This document shows, in pieces, positions 56,074 through 63,805 of a stretch of 64,000 nucleotides of DNA (positions within the stretch are counted from its first letter, which is position 1; each line of letters opens with the position of its first letter). The notes under the pieces are model-generated. The model saw only the letters and a program-made list of their open reading frames with translations. It was not told the DNA's origin and searched no databases. The position numbers were made by a program, and so were the translations under genes. The stretch comes from Bacteroidia bacterium (GTDB lineage Bacteria; Bacteroidota; Bacteroidia; Flavobacteriales; Flavobacteriaceae), in NCBI GenBank assembly GCA_030428705.1, contig JAUIDI010000009.1, forward strand, positions 1-64,000, read 5' to 3'.

Positions 56074-57030
56074 ATGAGCTTGTTTAAAAATATATTTTCC
56101 TCGAAGAAAAAAGAGACCTTGGACAAAGGCCTTGAAAAGTCCAAGACATCTTTCTTTTCCAAGTTGAGCAAGGCCGTTGCCGGAAAATCAAAGGTCGATG
56201 ACGATGTACTCGATAATTTGGAGGAAGTCTTGGTCACTTCGGATGTAGGCGTCGATACGACGCTCAAGATCATAGACCGGATCGAGGCGCGGGTCGCCAA
56301 GGACAAATATATGGGTACCGATGAACTCAATGTTATTTTACGGGAAGAGATTGCGGGACTTCTCTCGGAAACCAATATTGGCGAGGAAACGGAGTTCAGC
56401 ATACCGCATGATAAAAAGCCTTATGTGATCATGGTGGTCGGTGTCAATGGCGTAGGTAAGACCACGACGATTGGAAAATTGGCGCACCAGTTCAAGAACC
56501 AGGGATTAAAAGTCGTATTGGGTGCGGCGGATACTTTTCGCGCCGCGGCCATCGATCAGTTGCAGGTTTGGGCCGATCGTGTAGACGTACCCTTGGTTAA
56601 GCAGAAAATGGGCAGTGATCCGGCTTCGGTAGCTTTTGATACCTTAAGCTCGGCGGTTGCCCAAAATGCCGATGTCGTTATCATCGATACGGCGGGCCGA
56701 TTGCACAACAAGGTCAATTTGATGAACGAATTGACGAAGGTCAAAAAGGTCATGCAAAAAGTGGTCGATGAGACACCCCACGACGTATTGCTGGTTTTGG
56801 ATGGTTCAACGGGACAAAATGCTTTTGAACAGGCGAAACAATTTACCAAAGCGACCGAAGTGACTTCATTGGCCGTCACAAAACTTGATGGAACCGCCAA
56901 AGGCGGCGTCGTGATTGGTATTTCGGACCAGTTTCAGATACCCGTAAAATATATCGGGGTAGGCGAGGGTATCGAAGATTTGCAGGTCTTTAACAAATAC
57001 GAGTTCGTCGATTCTTTTTTTAAGATGTAA
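56074..57030 (+). CDS. ftsY: Signal recognition particle receptor FtsY
   Basis: The product is 318 residues. The short N-terminal helical region is followed by the NG GTPase domain: G1 GVNGVGKTTTIGKLA, DTFRAAAIDQLQVWA, G3 DTAGR, G4 TKLDGTAKGG and GVGEGIEDLQVF. It docks the SRP-ribosome complex at the inner membrane. In this group rimO normally lies close downstream; here a 6.8-kb stretch intervenes, beginning with gene-cassette-like DNA. Confidence 0.97.
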   Translation: MSLFKNIFSSKKKETLDKGLEKSKTSFFSKLSKAVAGKSKVDDDVLDNLEEVLVTSDVGVDTTLKIIDRIEARVAKDKYMGTDELNVILREEIAGLLSETNIGEETEFSIPHDKKPYVIMVVGVNGVGKTTTIGKLAHQFKNQGLKVVLGAADTFRAAAIDQLQVWADRVDVPLVKQKMGSDPASVAFDTLSSAVAQNADVVIIDTAGRLHNKVNLMNELTKVKKVMQKVVDETPHDVLLVLDGSTGQNAFEQAKQFTKATEVTSLAVTKLDGTAKGGVVIGISDQFQIPVKYIGVGEGIEDLQVFNKYEFVDSFFKM

Positions 57031-57132
57031 CACGGTTAACAACGACCGAAAACATAAGCATAGCCACCGTAAAAGGTGTGCTATACGCAAAAAACTTCAG
57101 GATATAAACAAGTTAGCCACAAGCTGAAAAAG
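57031..57132. other. Left boundary of the accessory region, possible degenerate attC-like element
   Basis: After the ftsY stop are GTTAAC (57035-57040) and CATAGCCACCG (near 57058), which faintly echo the GCTAAC and CATAGCCgg/gaACCG ends of the intact elements downstream. A local hairpin pairs ATAGC-CACC with GGTGTGCTAT, and GTTAGC occurs at 57112. The match is partial; this could be a decayed copy or chance. Confidence 0.35.
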
Positions 57133-57633
57133 ATGAAATTTCTATTTATACTACTGATATTTTTTTCCATTGTGACGGACAAAAAGCCCAAAACAATACC
57201 GCCGGACTTGAAAGGTATTGTGAAAACGGACTTTTTTGAGCCGGACGAAATATTAAGGATTTGGAGATTCCCTGAAGGTGGAGCTGTATTCGAAGAATTG
57301 ATTGAAATAACAAATTCAAACGGAATTTACAACGGAACAAAATATACCTACATTATTGAACCTTACAGAAAGGACAAAAAGTTCAATGAATTTCGTGAAA
57401 CCAAAATACTGGATTTAAAAAAAGAAAGTCCCTCCAGATTCATGAATTCCAGACTTTTACATAAAGATGTAGAGCCAACAGCTAATGAAAGGGATAATTG
57501 GCATGCGGACTCATATCGAGTCGAATATCGAAAAGGCAATCAGGCGCATTTTTTTGACTTTATGTTTAAGGAGACCAGCAACACCAATCTATCTAAACTA
57601 AAGCTAATGGACTTTGTAATATCGCTGGAATAA
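57133..57633 (+). CDS. Cassette-borne protein of unknown function
   Basis: The ATG at 57133 gives 166 residues with a hydrophobic N-terminus (MKFLFILLIFFSIVTD) that could be a signal peptide or membrane anchor. The rest is an alpha/beta, charged domain (DILRIWRFPEG-like strand, then YTYIIEPYRKDKKFNEFRE and YRVEYRKGNQAHFFDFMFKE). No recognised family. It lies between ftsY and the first attC-like hairpin, nine bases before that element, as a gene would in an integron cassette. Confidence 0.6.
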   Translation: MKFLFILLIFFSIVTDKKPKTIPPDLKGIVKTDFFEPDEILRIWRFPEGGAVFEELIEITNSNGIYNGTKYTYIIEPYRKDKKFNEFRETKILDLKKESPSRFMNSRLLHKDVEPTANERDNWHADSYRVEYRKGNQAHFFDFMFKETSNTNLSKLKLMDFVISLE

Positions 57634-57641
57634 AGCCAGTG

Positions 57642-57771
57642 GCTAACATTGGCTATAATTCATTGCTACAATTTGCTAACTTGAACCTTTAAAACAAATG
57701 AAACGGCTGGATTCCGTACGGAAAAATCCGATGGATTTTTCACGCAACGAAATCATAGCCGGACCGTTAGC
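57642..57771. repeat. attC-like long inverted-repeat element A
   Basis: The left end reads GCTAAC-ATT-GGCTAT (57642-57656) and the right end ATAGCC-GGACC-GTTAGC (57755-57771). Both arms pair: the outer 6 bp GCTAAC/GTTAGC, the inner GGCTAT/ATAGCC continuing toward TTGC/GCAA, with spacers of three and five bases between them. The unequal spacers and two-box arms match integron attC architecture. Inside lie the palindrome TTCCGTACGGAA and a hairpin with arms GAAAAATCC / GGATTTTTC. The core sequence GTTRGC is not the textbook GTTRRRY, so a related but distinct system is suggested. Confidence 0.7.
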
Positions 57772-57789
57772 ATACATAAGAAAAAACAT

Positions 57790-58638
57790 TTGAGAAGTCC
57801 ATTTTTAATAGAGTTTTATAGTCAACTATCGGAGTTAAATAATCACTTCTCGCATTACATATTTGTTTGGGAACAATTTCATTTGGACAATAAATCCATC
57901 ATAACTGAAAATGAAAACAAACTGACAACGGAGTTCTATAAACAAAACACAAATTCCAGACAATTTAGAGTAAAATTAAAAGAACTGGAGCAATCGAATT
58001 TAAGCACCAACAATTTCATTTTAAAAAGCCTCTATCTATTAGCATATTCACAGTTTGAAATCTATATGCGTGACATATACGAATTTGCAAGAAAAGCAAA
58101 CGAAAGTCTTCCAAATCTGAAAATTAAAGAAAGAGTTCCAGACACTATTTTTAGTCATTTAGAAATTGACATTGACGCAGAGTTTCATAAAAGTGAAAAA
58201 CTGACTTTTGACTATTTAAGACTAAGAAGAAATAGAATTGTTCATCGAGAGAGTAAAACACAAGGAGATTTAGCAGACCTTATAAGACAGAAAGGAAATT
58301 CTTTGCAAAAATATTGGACTGAAACTCTGAAAAATGGACTGTTTGGACTAAATTTTCAATCCAGCTCAATAAGTGAATTTCCAAAAGAAGAAATATTCGA
58401 TTTTATAAATATTTATCGATTTCTAATAAAAAAAACGGACTTGATAATCTCGGAACGAATTGGAAAAGATGGAATTGTAAATAATCTAAAATCTGAATTT
58501 ATTAAACAAAATTCTACCCAAATAAAATCTTGGGGAATAAAAAAAGCGAATAAGAAATTTATCAACTACTGTAAAGTCAACTATAATTTTAAAATAAAAT
58601 TAGAGGAATTCGAAAACATAAATGGTGTTGTAGCTTAA
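57790..58638 (+). CDS. HEPN-domain protein, putative ribonuclease toxin
   Basis: The product is 282 residues, from the TTG at 57790, 18 bases after element A; no ATG is available. The middle of the protein (about 80-180) is helical with LLAYSQFEIYMRDIYEFARKA and the HEPN motif RNRIVH at residues 147-152 (Rx4H), the metal-independent RNase signature of the superfamily. It looks closest to the MAE_18760/RiboL-PSP-HEPN type sets, which is a family-level guess. The gene is much richer in A and T than its neighbours, which is a sign of transfer. Its last four codons and stop lie in a tRNA-like RNA. It may cut RNA, possibly tRNA anticodon loops. Confidence 0.72.
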   Translation: MRSPFLIEFYSQLSELNNHFSHYIFVWEQFHLDNKSIITENENKLTTEFYKQNTNSRQFRVKLKELEQSNLSTNNFILKSLYLLAYSQFEIYMRDIYEFARKANESLPNLKIKERVPDTIFSHLEIDIDAEFHKSEKLTFDYLRLRRNRIVHRESKTQGDLADLIRQKGNSLQKYWTETLKNGLFGLNFQSSSISEFPKEEIFDFINIYRFLIKKTDLIISERIGKDGIVNNLKSEFIKQNSTQIKSWGIKKANKKFINYCKVNYNFKIKLEEFENINGVVA

Positions 58639-58719
58639 ATGGTAAAGCGTCCCCTTGGAAAGCGAATTTCGAATTTTCTTTCCAAGGGACAGATGTAGGT
58701 TCGATTCCTACCTTCACCT
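58624..58719 (+). ncRNA. tRNA-like RNA with an extended anticodon hairpin
   Basis: The D arm is GCTT/AAGC (58633-58636, 58645-58648) with GG in its loop, preceded by TA as at tRNA positions 8-9. The T arm is GTAGG/CCTAC (58695-58699, 58707-58711) with loop TTCGATT. The variable loop is four bases. The acceptor stem is imperfect: GGTGTTG against CTTCACC gives five pairs and two T-T mismatches, and no CCA is encoded. In place of a normal anticodon arm there is GTCCC/GGGAC (58649-58653, 58686-58690) extended by TTGGAAAG/CTTTCCAA (58655-58662, 58678-58685), with C58654 bulged. A 15-base loop caps it. The loop sequence that would carry the anticodon is thus paired. It overlaps the HEPN stop codon. 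Confidence 0.72.
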
Positions 58720-58736
58720 CTGAAATAATTACGTAT

Positions 58737-58865
58737 GCTAACAATGGCTATAAACAATTGGGGCGAAAGTGAAAAAACCAAAGTATAAACATAAAACAAA
58801 GGTCGGTGCTAAACCGAAAAGTTAGGGCGTAAAACCCCCAACTGTTCATAGCCGAGACCGTTGGC
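58737..58865. repeat. attC-like long inverted-repeat element B
   Basis: The left end is GCTAAC-AAT-GGCTAT (58737-58751) and the right end ATAGCC-GAGACC-GTTGGC (58848-58865). The inner arm extends well beyond: GGCTAT-AACA-TTGGGG on the left against CCCCAA-TGTT-ATAGCC on the right pairs over about 18 positions with two mismatched positions. Ends, spacing and orientation match element A. Together A and B bound the HEPN/tRNA-like cassette. Confidence 0.75.
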
Positions 58866-58878
58866 AGTAGTTTTAGAA

Positions 58879-59691
58879 ATGACAATACAAGAACTAGGTA
58901 GTACAAATAGTAAACGCTTAAATGCAAATTTTAGAGCGATACTATTGTTTTGCTTTGTGCTATATGGGTTGGCCATTTTTCAAGATTATCTTTTTTCAAG
59001 AATTAAGTCAACCGGTTTTTATTGGTCCGATACAATGCTGTACAATATGTATTGGCTTTTGTTCATTCCGTTTGTACAATTTGCGAATTATGTTCACACA
59101 AAAGTTTGGCCAGAAACAATAAAAACCAAAATTCTTTATGCTTTGGCGTCCGGGTTGGTCTTTAGCGCATTACATATATTTATTTTTTCCTTGATTTTTA
59201 TTTTAGGAAGCCATATTATCTATCCCATACCGCATCGGTTTGCAACGATATTCAAAAATGCTATTTCAAATCAATCGCAAATAACGATCATTGTGTATTT
59301 GTTTCTTCCTTTTTTTATGGATTATCTAAACAGGAAAAAGCAACGGAAAGAAGATGTTTCCGATCAACGATTTATAACCGTAAAAAACGGAACCCGAAGA
59401 ATAAAAGTAGATACATCTTCAGTTCTATTCATTCAAACGGACAGGCCCTACACAGCGGTAATTTCTAGCGACAAAAAATTGCTACACGATGAGAGTTTGA
59501 AAAAACTTGAAAAATCACTAGATCCTAAAGTTTTTATCAGGGTCCACCGTTCGGTAATTATCAATAAGAACCATATAACCGAAATATCATCCCGGAAAAA
59601 TGGTGATTACGATGGTATTCTGACCAACGGACAGTCCGTTCGATTTAGCAGACATTACCGTCAAAATTGGAATACACTGCTCGACCACTAA
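58879..59691 (+). CDS. LytTR-domain DNA-binding regulator with membrane segments
   Basis: The ATG at 58879, just after element B, gives 270 residues with about four hydrophobic helices in the first 160, then a LytTR domain (about 168-270): RFITVKNGTRRIKVDTSSVLFIQTDRPYTAVIS, KVFIRVHRSVIINKNHITEISSRKNGDYDGILTNGQSVRFSRHYR. Membrane-bound LytTR regulators control small numbers of target genes. It may regulate the two genes that follow. Confidence 0.88.
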   Translation: MTIQELGSTNSKRLNANFRAILLFCFVLYGLAIFQDYLFSRIKSTGFYWSDTMLYNMYWLLFIPFVQFANYVHTKVWPETIKTKILYALASGLVFSALHIFIFSLIFILGSHIIYPIPHRFATIFKNAISNQSQITIIVYLFLPFFMDYLNRKKQRKEDVSDQRFITVKNGTRRIKVDTSSVLFIQTDRPYTAVISSDKKLLHDESLKKLEKSLDPKVFIRVHRSVIINKNHITEISSRKNGDYDGILTNGQSVRFSRHYRQNWNTLLDH

Positions 59692-59794
59692 GTATTAAAA
59701 CCACTCCTTTTAGCCTATTTACAGCGAGTTATACTTTAAGCGCATTATATTTTGTTGACTTTTGAAGTCATTAAAATTCAATGTAATGATTCGT

Positions 59795-60433
59795 ATGAAA
59801 CACACGGCAACGTTATGTATGGCAGCTTTATTTCTTTCCTTAAACGCTTGTTCGCAATCGACTAAAAAACAAAAACCGGATTTGGAAACATCGGTTCCGA
59901 ATCAAGAAAAACCCAGTTGGAGCGGAGCTTTTGAAGCTCCCGCAAATGTGTCCTGGAGAACCATTATTCCACCACAAGGTGAACCTGGGGAAAAACTTAT
60001 TATTTCGGGAACGGTTTATTTACCGGATCGCAGAACTCCGGCAAAAGATGTTACGGTCTATGTTTATCATACGAACAACAAGGGAGTTTACCCAAAAAAA
60101 GGAAATGAAAAAGGAAACGGTAAATACCACGGTTATTTGAGAGGATGGATGAAAACCGATGCTAACGGCATGTATGAATTTGAAACCATACGTCCTGCCC
60201 CGTATCAGACTCATGATGGGGAACCTGCACATATTCACTATACTATCGAGGCTGCTGATTATCCCGAATATTGGTTAACCGGATTATGGTTTTCCGATGA
60301 TCCAAGAGTCACTGCCTATAAAGATAAAATAGAGCGGGACGGAGGTTTTTCAAATATTACGACACTATCTCTAGATGAAAATAATGTTTTAAGAGGTACA
60401 AGAAATATTATGCTCCAAAGATTTGAAGATTAA
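59795..60433 (+). CDS. Intradiol-dioxygenase-like lipoprotein
   Basis: The ATG at 59795 gives 212 residues with a lipobox LSLNAC. The fold is the intradiol ring-cleavage type: ISGTVYLPDRRTPAKDVTVYVYHTNN, GWMKTDANGMYEFETIRPAPY and HIHYTIEAADYPEYWLTGLWFSDDP. Putative Fe(III) ligands of the family (Tyr, Tyr, His, His) have candidates at Y-rich YHTNNKGVYPKK, PAPYQTHDG and EPAHIHY. Substrate unknown. An upstream TTG (59762) is possible but less likely. The DoxX gene overlaps its end. Confidence 0.85.
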   Translation: MKHTATLCMAALFLSLNACSQSTKKQKPDLETSVPNQEKPSWSGAFEAPANVSWRTIIPPQGEPGEKLIISGTVYLPDRRTPAKDVTVYVYHTNNKGVYPKKGNEKGNGKYHGYLRGWMKTDANGMYEFETIRPAPYQTHDGEPAHIHYTIEAADYPEYWLTGLWFSDDPRVTAYKDKIERDGGFSNITTLSLDENNVLRGTRNIMLQRFED

Positions 60434-60875
60434 TACAATACAAGCAACATTGTTTTTAAAAAAATCGGTCCGGACCACCTCTTCAAAAAGCACCGGTTTT
60501 AGTTTGTTGGTATTGCGGGTCGGTGTTTCGATTTCAATGATTTATCTACACGGATATCCAAGACTTATCAATTTTGGCAAAATCAGTTCAGAATTTGCCG
60601 ACCCTTTGGGATTGGGAGCTGAGACAAGTTTAGCCCTAGTTGTATTTGCGGAATTCTTTTGTTCTTTGTTTTTGATACTCGGGTTATTCACAAGATGGAT
60701 TTGTATTCCATTGATTGTTACAATGATTGTGGCCACTTGGGCGGTTAATGGAGGAAAAGGCTTTATTTTTCAGGAAAAAAGTTTTGTTTACTTAATCACC
60801 TACATCAGTTTATTTATAAGTGGAAGTGGTTTCTTTTCTTTAGATTGTAGATTATTTGGTAGAACAACAAAGTGA
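60423..60875 (+). CDS. DoxX family membrane protein
   Basis: The product is 150 residues from the TTG at 60423, which overlaps the previous stop by 11 bases; a true start further in (for example TTG near 60450) is also possible. There are four hydrophobic helices with the DoxX pattern LLVLRVGVSISMIYLHGYPRL, ALVVFAEFFCSLFLILGLFTRW, VTMIVATWAVN. It probably forms an operon with the dioxygenase-like gene. Function unknown. Confidence 0.82.
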   Translation: MKINTIQATLFLKKSVRTTSSKSTGFSLLVLRVGVSISMIYLHGYPRLINFGKISSEFADPLGLGAETSLALVVFAEFFCSLFLILGLFTRWICIPLIVTMIVATWAVNGGKGFIFQEKSFVYLITYISLFISGSGFFSLDCRLFGRTTK

Positions 60876-60898
60876 ATGAAAACAAAGAATTTTAAAAA

Positions 60899-62563
60899 AT
60901 GATACAAAGATCCATACTGCTTGTCTTCTTGATCTTTAGTTTTTCCTGCAAAGAAAAGATACAGCCCGAAACGGAACTTACGGTGCTATGGCAACCTTAT
61001 AATGACTCCGCAGAAGTGGTGGCCAATGCCGATCATGAAAAAGAACGAATGCGTTACAAATTCATCCAATCGAAGGTGTTGGACAAAAATGCCGTTTTTT
61101 TACCCCTATATGATGAGGTTTCAAAATTTTCGGAAGAAAAATACAAGACGATGAAACCTTTGGTATTGGAGCAGGATATTCCCACCATCCAAAACCATAT
61201 CAACGACGGTAAATTTTCGTATGAAGATTTGGTACTGTTCTTTTTGCACCGCATCTATACCTACGAATTGCCCAATGAAACGACATTGAACACGGTCATT
61301 GCGCTCAACGCGAATGTACTTGAAGAAGCCCGAAAACTGGATGCCAATGCAGTGGGGAAGCATTTGATCTATGGCATGCCCATTTTGCTAAAGGATAACA
61401 TCGGTGTTGCAAATATGAAGACTACGGCCGGTGCCATTGCCTTGATGGAAAACCAGACCGATGATGCCTTTATCGTAGAAAGGTTGAAGAAAAATGGGGC
61501 CTTGATCCTTGGCAAGGTGAACTTGAGCGAATGGGCCAATTTTTTATGCGAGTGCCCGAACGGCCAAAGCGCCGTAGGTGGGCAAACCTTGAATCCGTAT
61601 GGGCGCAGGGTCTTTGATACGGGCGGTTCAAGTGCCGGTAGCGGTACTTCGGTCGCCGCCAATTATGCCGTGGCCGCGGTCGGTACCGAAACCTCCGGGT
61701 CGATTTTATCCCCTTCGGGCCAGAACTCCGTTGTGGGGTTGAAACCTACCATTGGTTTGCTAAGCCGTTCGGGGATCGTTCCGATTTCAAGTACCTTGGA
61801 TACACCGGGGCCAATGACGAAAAATGTCAGCGACAACGCCATTGTATTGTCCGCCATGTTGGGCCATGATGATAAGGATTCGAAATCGGTCGAAGAAGAA
61901 TTTCCCGGTATTCTTTCGGCTTGGTTGCATCCTACGCCTCTCAAGGAAATGCGGTTAGGGGCTTTGACTATTTTGATGGAAAACGATTCGCTCTATGCCA
62001 AAACCATAGCGGAATTGGCAAATCAGGGGGCCGAGATTGTAGAGATTACTCCCAAAAACATCGAAATGGATGGCTTTTTGAGCATTTTGAACATCGATAT
62101 GAAAAACGATTTGCCCAAATACATTGAAGCCGAGGTGAAAAATAAAGACAATGTACTTGTTCGAAATGTTCAAGATGTGGCGGAATTCAATCTGCAGGAT
62201 TCCCTGATTCGTATTCCTTATGGACAAGCGCGTTTTGACGGCATACTTTCAGATTCCACGACCGTCGAAGAGTTGGATGCGATCAAGCAACGCCTAAAAC
62301 TTAAAGGCCGTATTTTCTTCGATACGCCGATGGACGAATATGACCTAGACGCCGTACTTTCGATCAATAACTACCATGCGGGTTATGCCGCTGTGGCCGA
62401 ATATCCCGCGTTGACAATTCCCATGGGCTATAAGGATACAGGGGAGCCGGTCAACCTTACCTTTATTGGAAAACCCTTTGCCGAAGCCCAACTGTTACGA
62501 TTGGGTAAATCTTTTGAAGAGTTGACCAATGTCAGGAAACTTCCGGAGCGTTATGCTAATTGA
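60899..62563 (+). CDS. Amidase signature family lipoprotein
   Basis: The product is 554 residues. A lipobox FSFSC gives an anchored N-terminus. The amidase signature domain has the catalytic lysine in GMPILLKDNIGVAN and the Ser-cis-Ser core DTGGSSAGSGTSVAANYAVAAVGTETSGSI, followed by VGLKPTIGLLSRSGIVPISSTLDTPGPM. It likely hydrolyses an amide in the periplasm. It overlaps the end of the convergent serine hydrolase gene by eight bases. Confidence 0.92.
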   Translation: MIQRSILLVFLIFSFSCKEKIQPETELTVLWQPYNDSAEVVANADHEKERMRYKFIQSKVLDKNAVFLPLYDEVSKFSEEKYKTMKPLVLEQDIPTIQNHINDGKFSYEDLVLFFLHRIYTYELPNETTLNTVIALNANVLEEARKLDANAVGKHLIYGMPILLKDNIGVANMKTTAGAIALMENQTDDAFIVERLKKNGALILGKVNLSEWANFLCECPNGQSAVGGQTLNPYGRRVFDTGGSSAGSGTSVAANYAVAAVGTETSGSILSPSGQNSVVGLKPTIGLLSRSGIVPISSTLDTPGPMTKNVSDNAIVLSAMLGHDDKDSKSVEEEFPGILSAWLHPTPLKEMRLGALTILMENDSLYAKTIAELANQGAEIVEITPKNIEMDGFLSILNIDMKNDLPKYIEAEVKNKDNVLVRNVQDVAEFNLQDSLIRIPYGQARFDGILSDSTTVEELDAIKQRLKLKGRIFFDTPMDEYDLDAVLSINNYHAGYAAVAEYPALTIPMGYKDTGEPVNLTFIGKPFAEAQLLRLGKSFEELTNVRKLPERYAN

Positions 62564-63647
62564 TATAGGCATTCAATTTTTCCCATAACTGGTTATCAAA
62601 GCTAGAGGGGCCCAATAAGCCCTCCCCGGCATCGTCGCCCAATCGGACCACGACCAAATTTTGACTGGGTACCACATATAATTTTTGATCAAATGCACCC
62701 AATCCTGCAATAAGGTCATCAGGTGCTTCCGAGATCAGTTTTCCGGAAAAAACACTTTCCGACCCCGGGGCTTTGTAACTTTCCTTTCCATTTAACCACC
62801 ATAGATACCCGTAAGAAGGGTTCAGATCTTGTGAGGTCGCCGTCATATCGGCAAAATAATCACTATCGGAAATAATGGCTTGGTCTCCCCATGTCCCCTT
62901 GTTGAGGCATAACAATCCAAAACGGGCCATACTTCTGGTAGAACTAAAATAAAGATTATTATAGCTTACTTTGACCCATTGGCCTTGCATACCGATTCTA
63001 TCCCGAATCTTGGTTTGGAAATAGCTTTCGAAATCCGTACCGGTCGCTCCGGTGACAATTCCATCCAACAGCGTATAAAGGGCATTATGGTAATACCAGT
63101 ATGTTCCCGGTTCGTTTTTGTACAATAGACATTCCTTGTCATAACAAAATGGGTCGTTTACGGTGTAATCCAACCCTGTGGACATGGTCAAATGGTGACG
63201 GATTTTCACGGCTTCTTCCTGTTCAAGGGTCATGGAAGACCAACCCGCTCCCAAATAATCCATCGAAGAATCGTCAATTGATAAAAAACCTTCTTCTTGG
63301 GCGATACCTACGGTCATTGCGGTCAAGGTTTTGGCCGCTGAATTCCATGAATGGTTGCTCGTACTTGAAAAATCGCCAAAGTACCATTCCACCGCTATTT
63401 TTCCATTCTTTAAGATGATAAATCCGTCGGTTCCGTTTTCCTCCAAAAAATCATATAAGGGTTGTTCCCCATCCGTATTCCATTCCAGCTCGCCTGCGGA
63501 AATCGTTTCCCAATCATTGGAATTGGTCGGCGGAAAATACAATTCTCCAGTTACTGGTGGTGGAATTTCCTCGGTATTGTCATCGTTGCTACATCCGAAG
63601 GATAACACAACAATAATACCGATTAAATAAGCGAATCTGCTTTTCAT
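62556..63647 (-). CDS. Serine hydrolase lipoprotein (beta-lactamase/PBP-like)
   Basis: The product is 363 residues. A lipobox LSFGCSN ends the signal. The Ser-xx-Lys motif appears in NSAAKTLTAM, the YxN-type residues in YHNALYTLLDG, and a late GLGAFDQKLYVVPSQNLVVVRLGDD strand. These are the serine-dependent hydrolases related to class C beta-lactamases and EstB, commonly duplicated in Flavobacteriaceae. It faces the amidase gene. Confidence 0.88.
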   Translation of the reverse strand: MKSRFAYLIGIIVVLSFGCSNDDNTEEIPPPVTGELYFPPTNSNDWETISAGELEWNTDGEQPLYDFLEENGTDGFIILKNGKIAVEWYFGDFSSTSNHSWNSAAKTLTAMTVGIAQEEGFLSIDDSSMDYLGAGWSSMTLEQEEAVKIRHHLTMSTGLDYTVNDPFCYDKECLLYKNEPGTYWYYHNALYTLLDGIVTGATGTDFESYFQTKIRDRIGMQGQWVKVSYNNLYFSSTRSMARFGLLCLNKGTWGDQAIISDSDYFADMTATSQDLNPSYGYLWWLNGKESYKAPGSESVFSGKLISEAPDDLIAGLGAFDQKLYVVPSQNLVVVRLGDDAGEGLLGPSSFDNQLWEKLNAYIN

Positions 63648-63761
63648 ATGATGGGTTTTACCGATTGGGTATCAATTGTTTGACTCTATATAGTATTCAA
63701 AGGTTTAACGTAAGTGTTAGGGAAATATGCATTTATTTCGATGAAATGTACACAGTAGTTG

Positions 63762-63769
63762 TATTTTTG
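63762..63769 (+). promoter_or_regulatory. Candidate -7 promoter element of rimO
   Basis: TATTTTTG, followed by C, matches TAnnTTTG and lies 36 bases before the rimO ATG. Confidence 0.5.
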
Positions 63770-63805
63770 CCATTGCCTAAAAATAAAGCGGCAAAATATG
63801 CGGTT

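Noticed and set aside
58624-58719. Reading the element as an ordinary tRNA gene (Ser GGA or Pro UGG)
   Set aside because: The acceptor stem has two mismatches, no CCA is encoded, and the anticodon stem is replaced by a long hairpin. It can only be called tRNA-like.
57642-58865. Calling the region a classical integron
   Set aside because: No IntI-like integrase, no attI, and the core boxes are not GTTRRRY. Only the architecture of the repeats matches, so attC-like is used.
62556-63647. Antibiotic resistance beta-lactamase
   Set aside because: The motif pattern is that of general serine hydrolases of the EstB/class C fold; no sign of a resistance cassette or mobile element is present.
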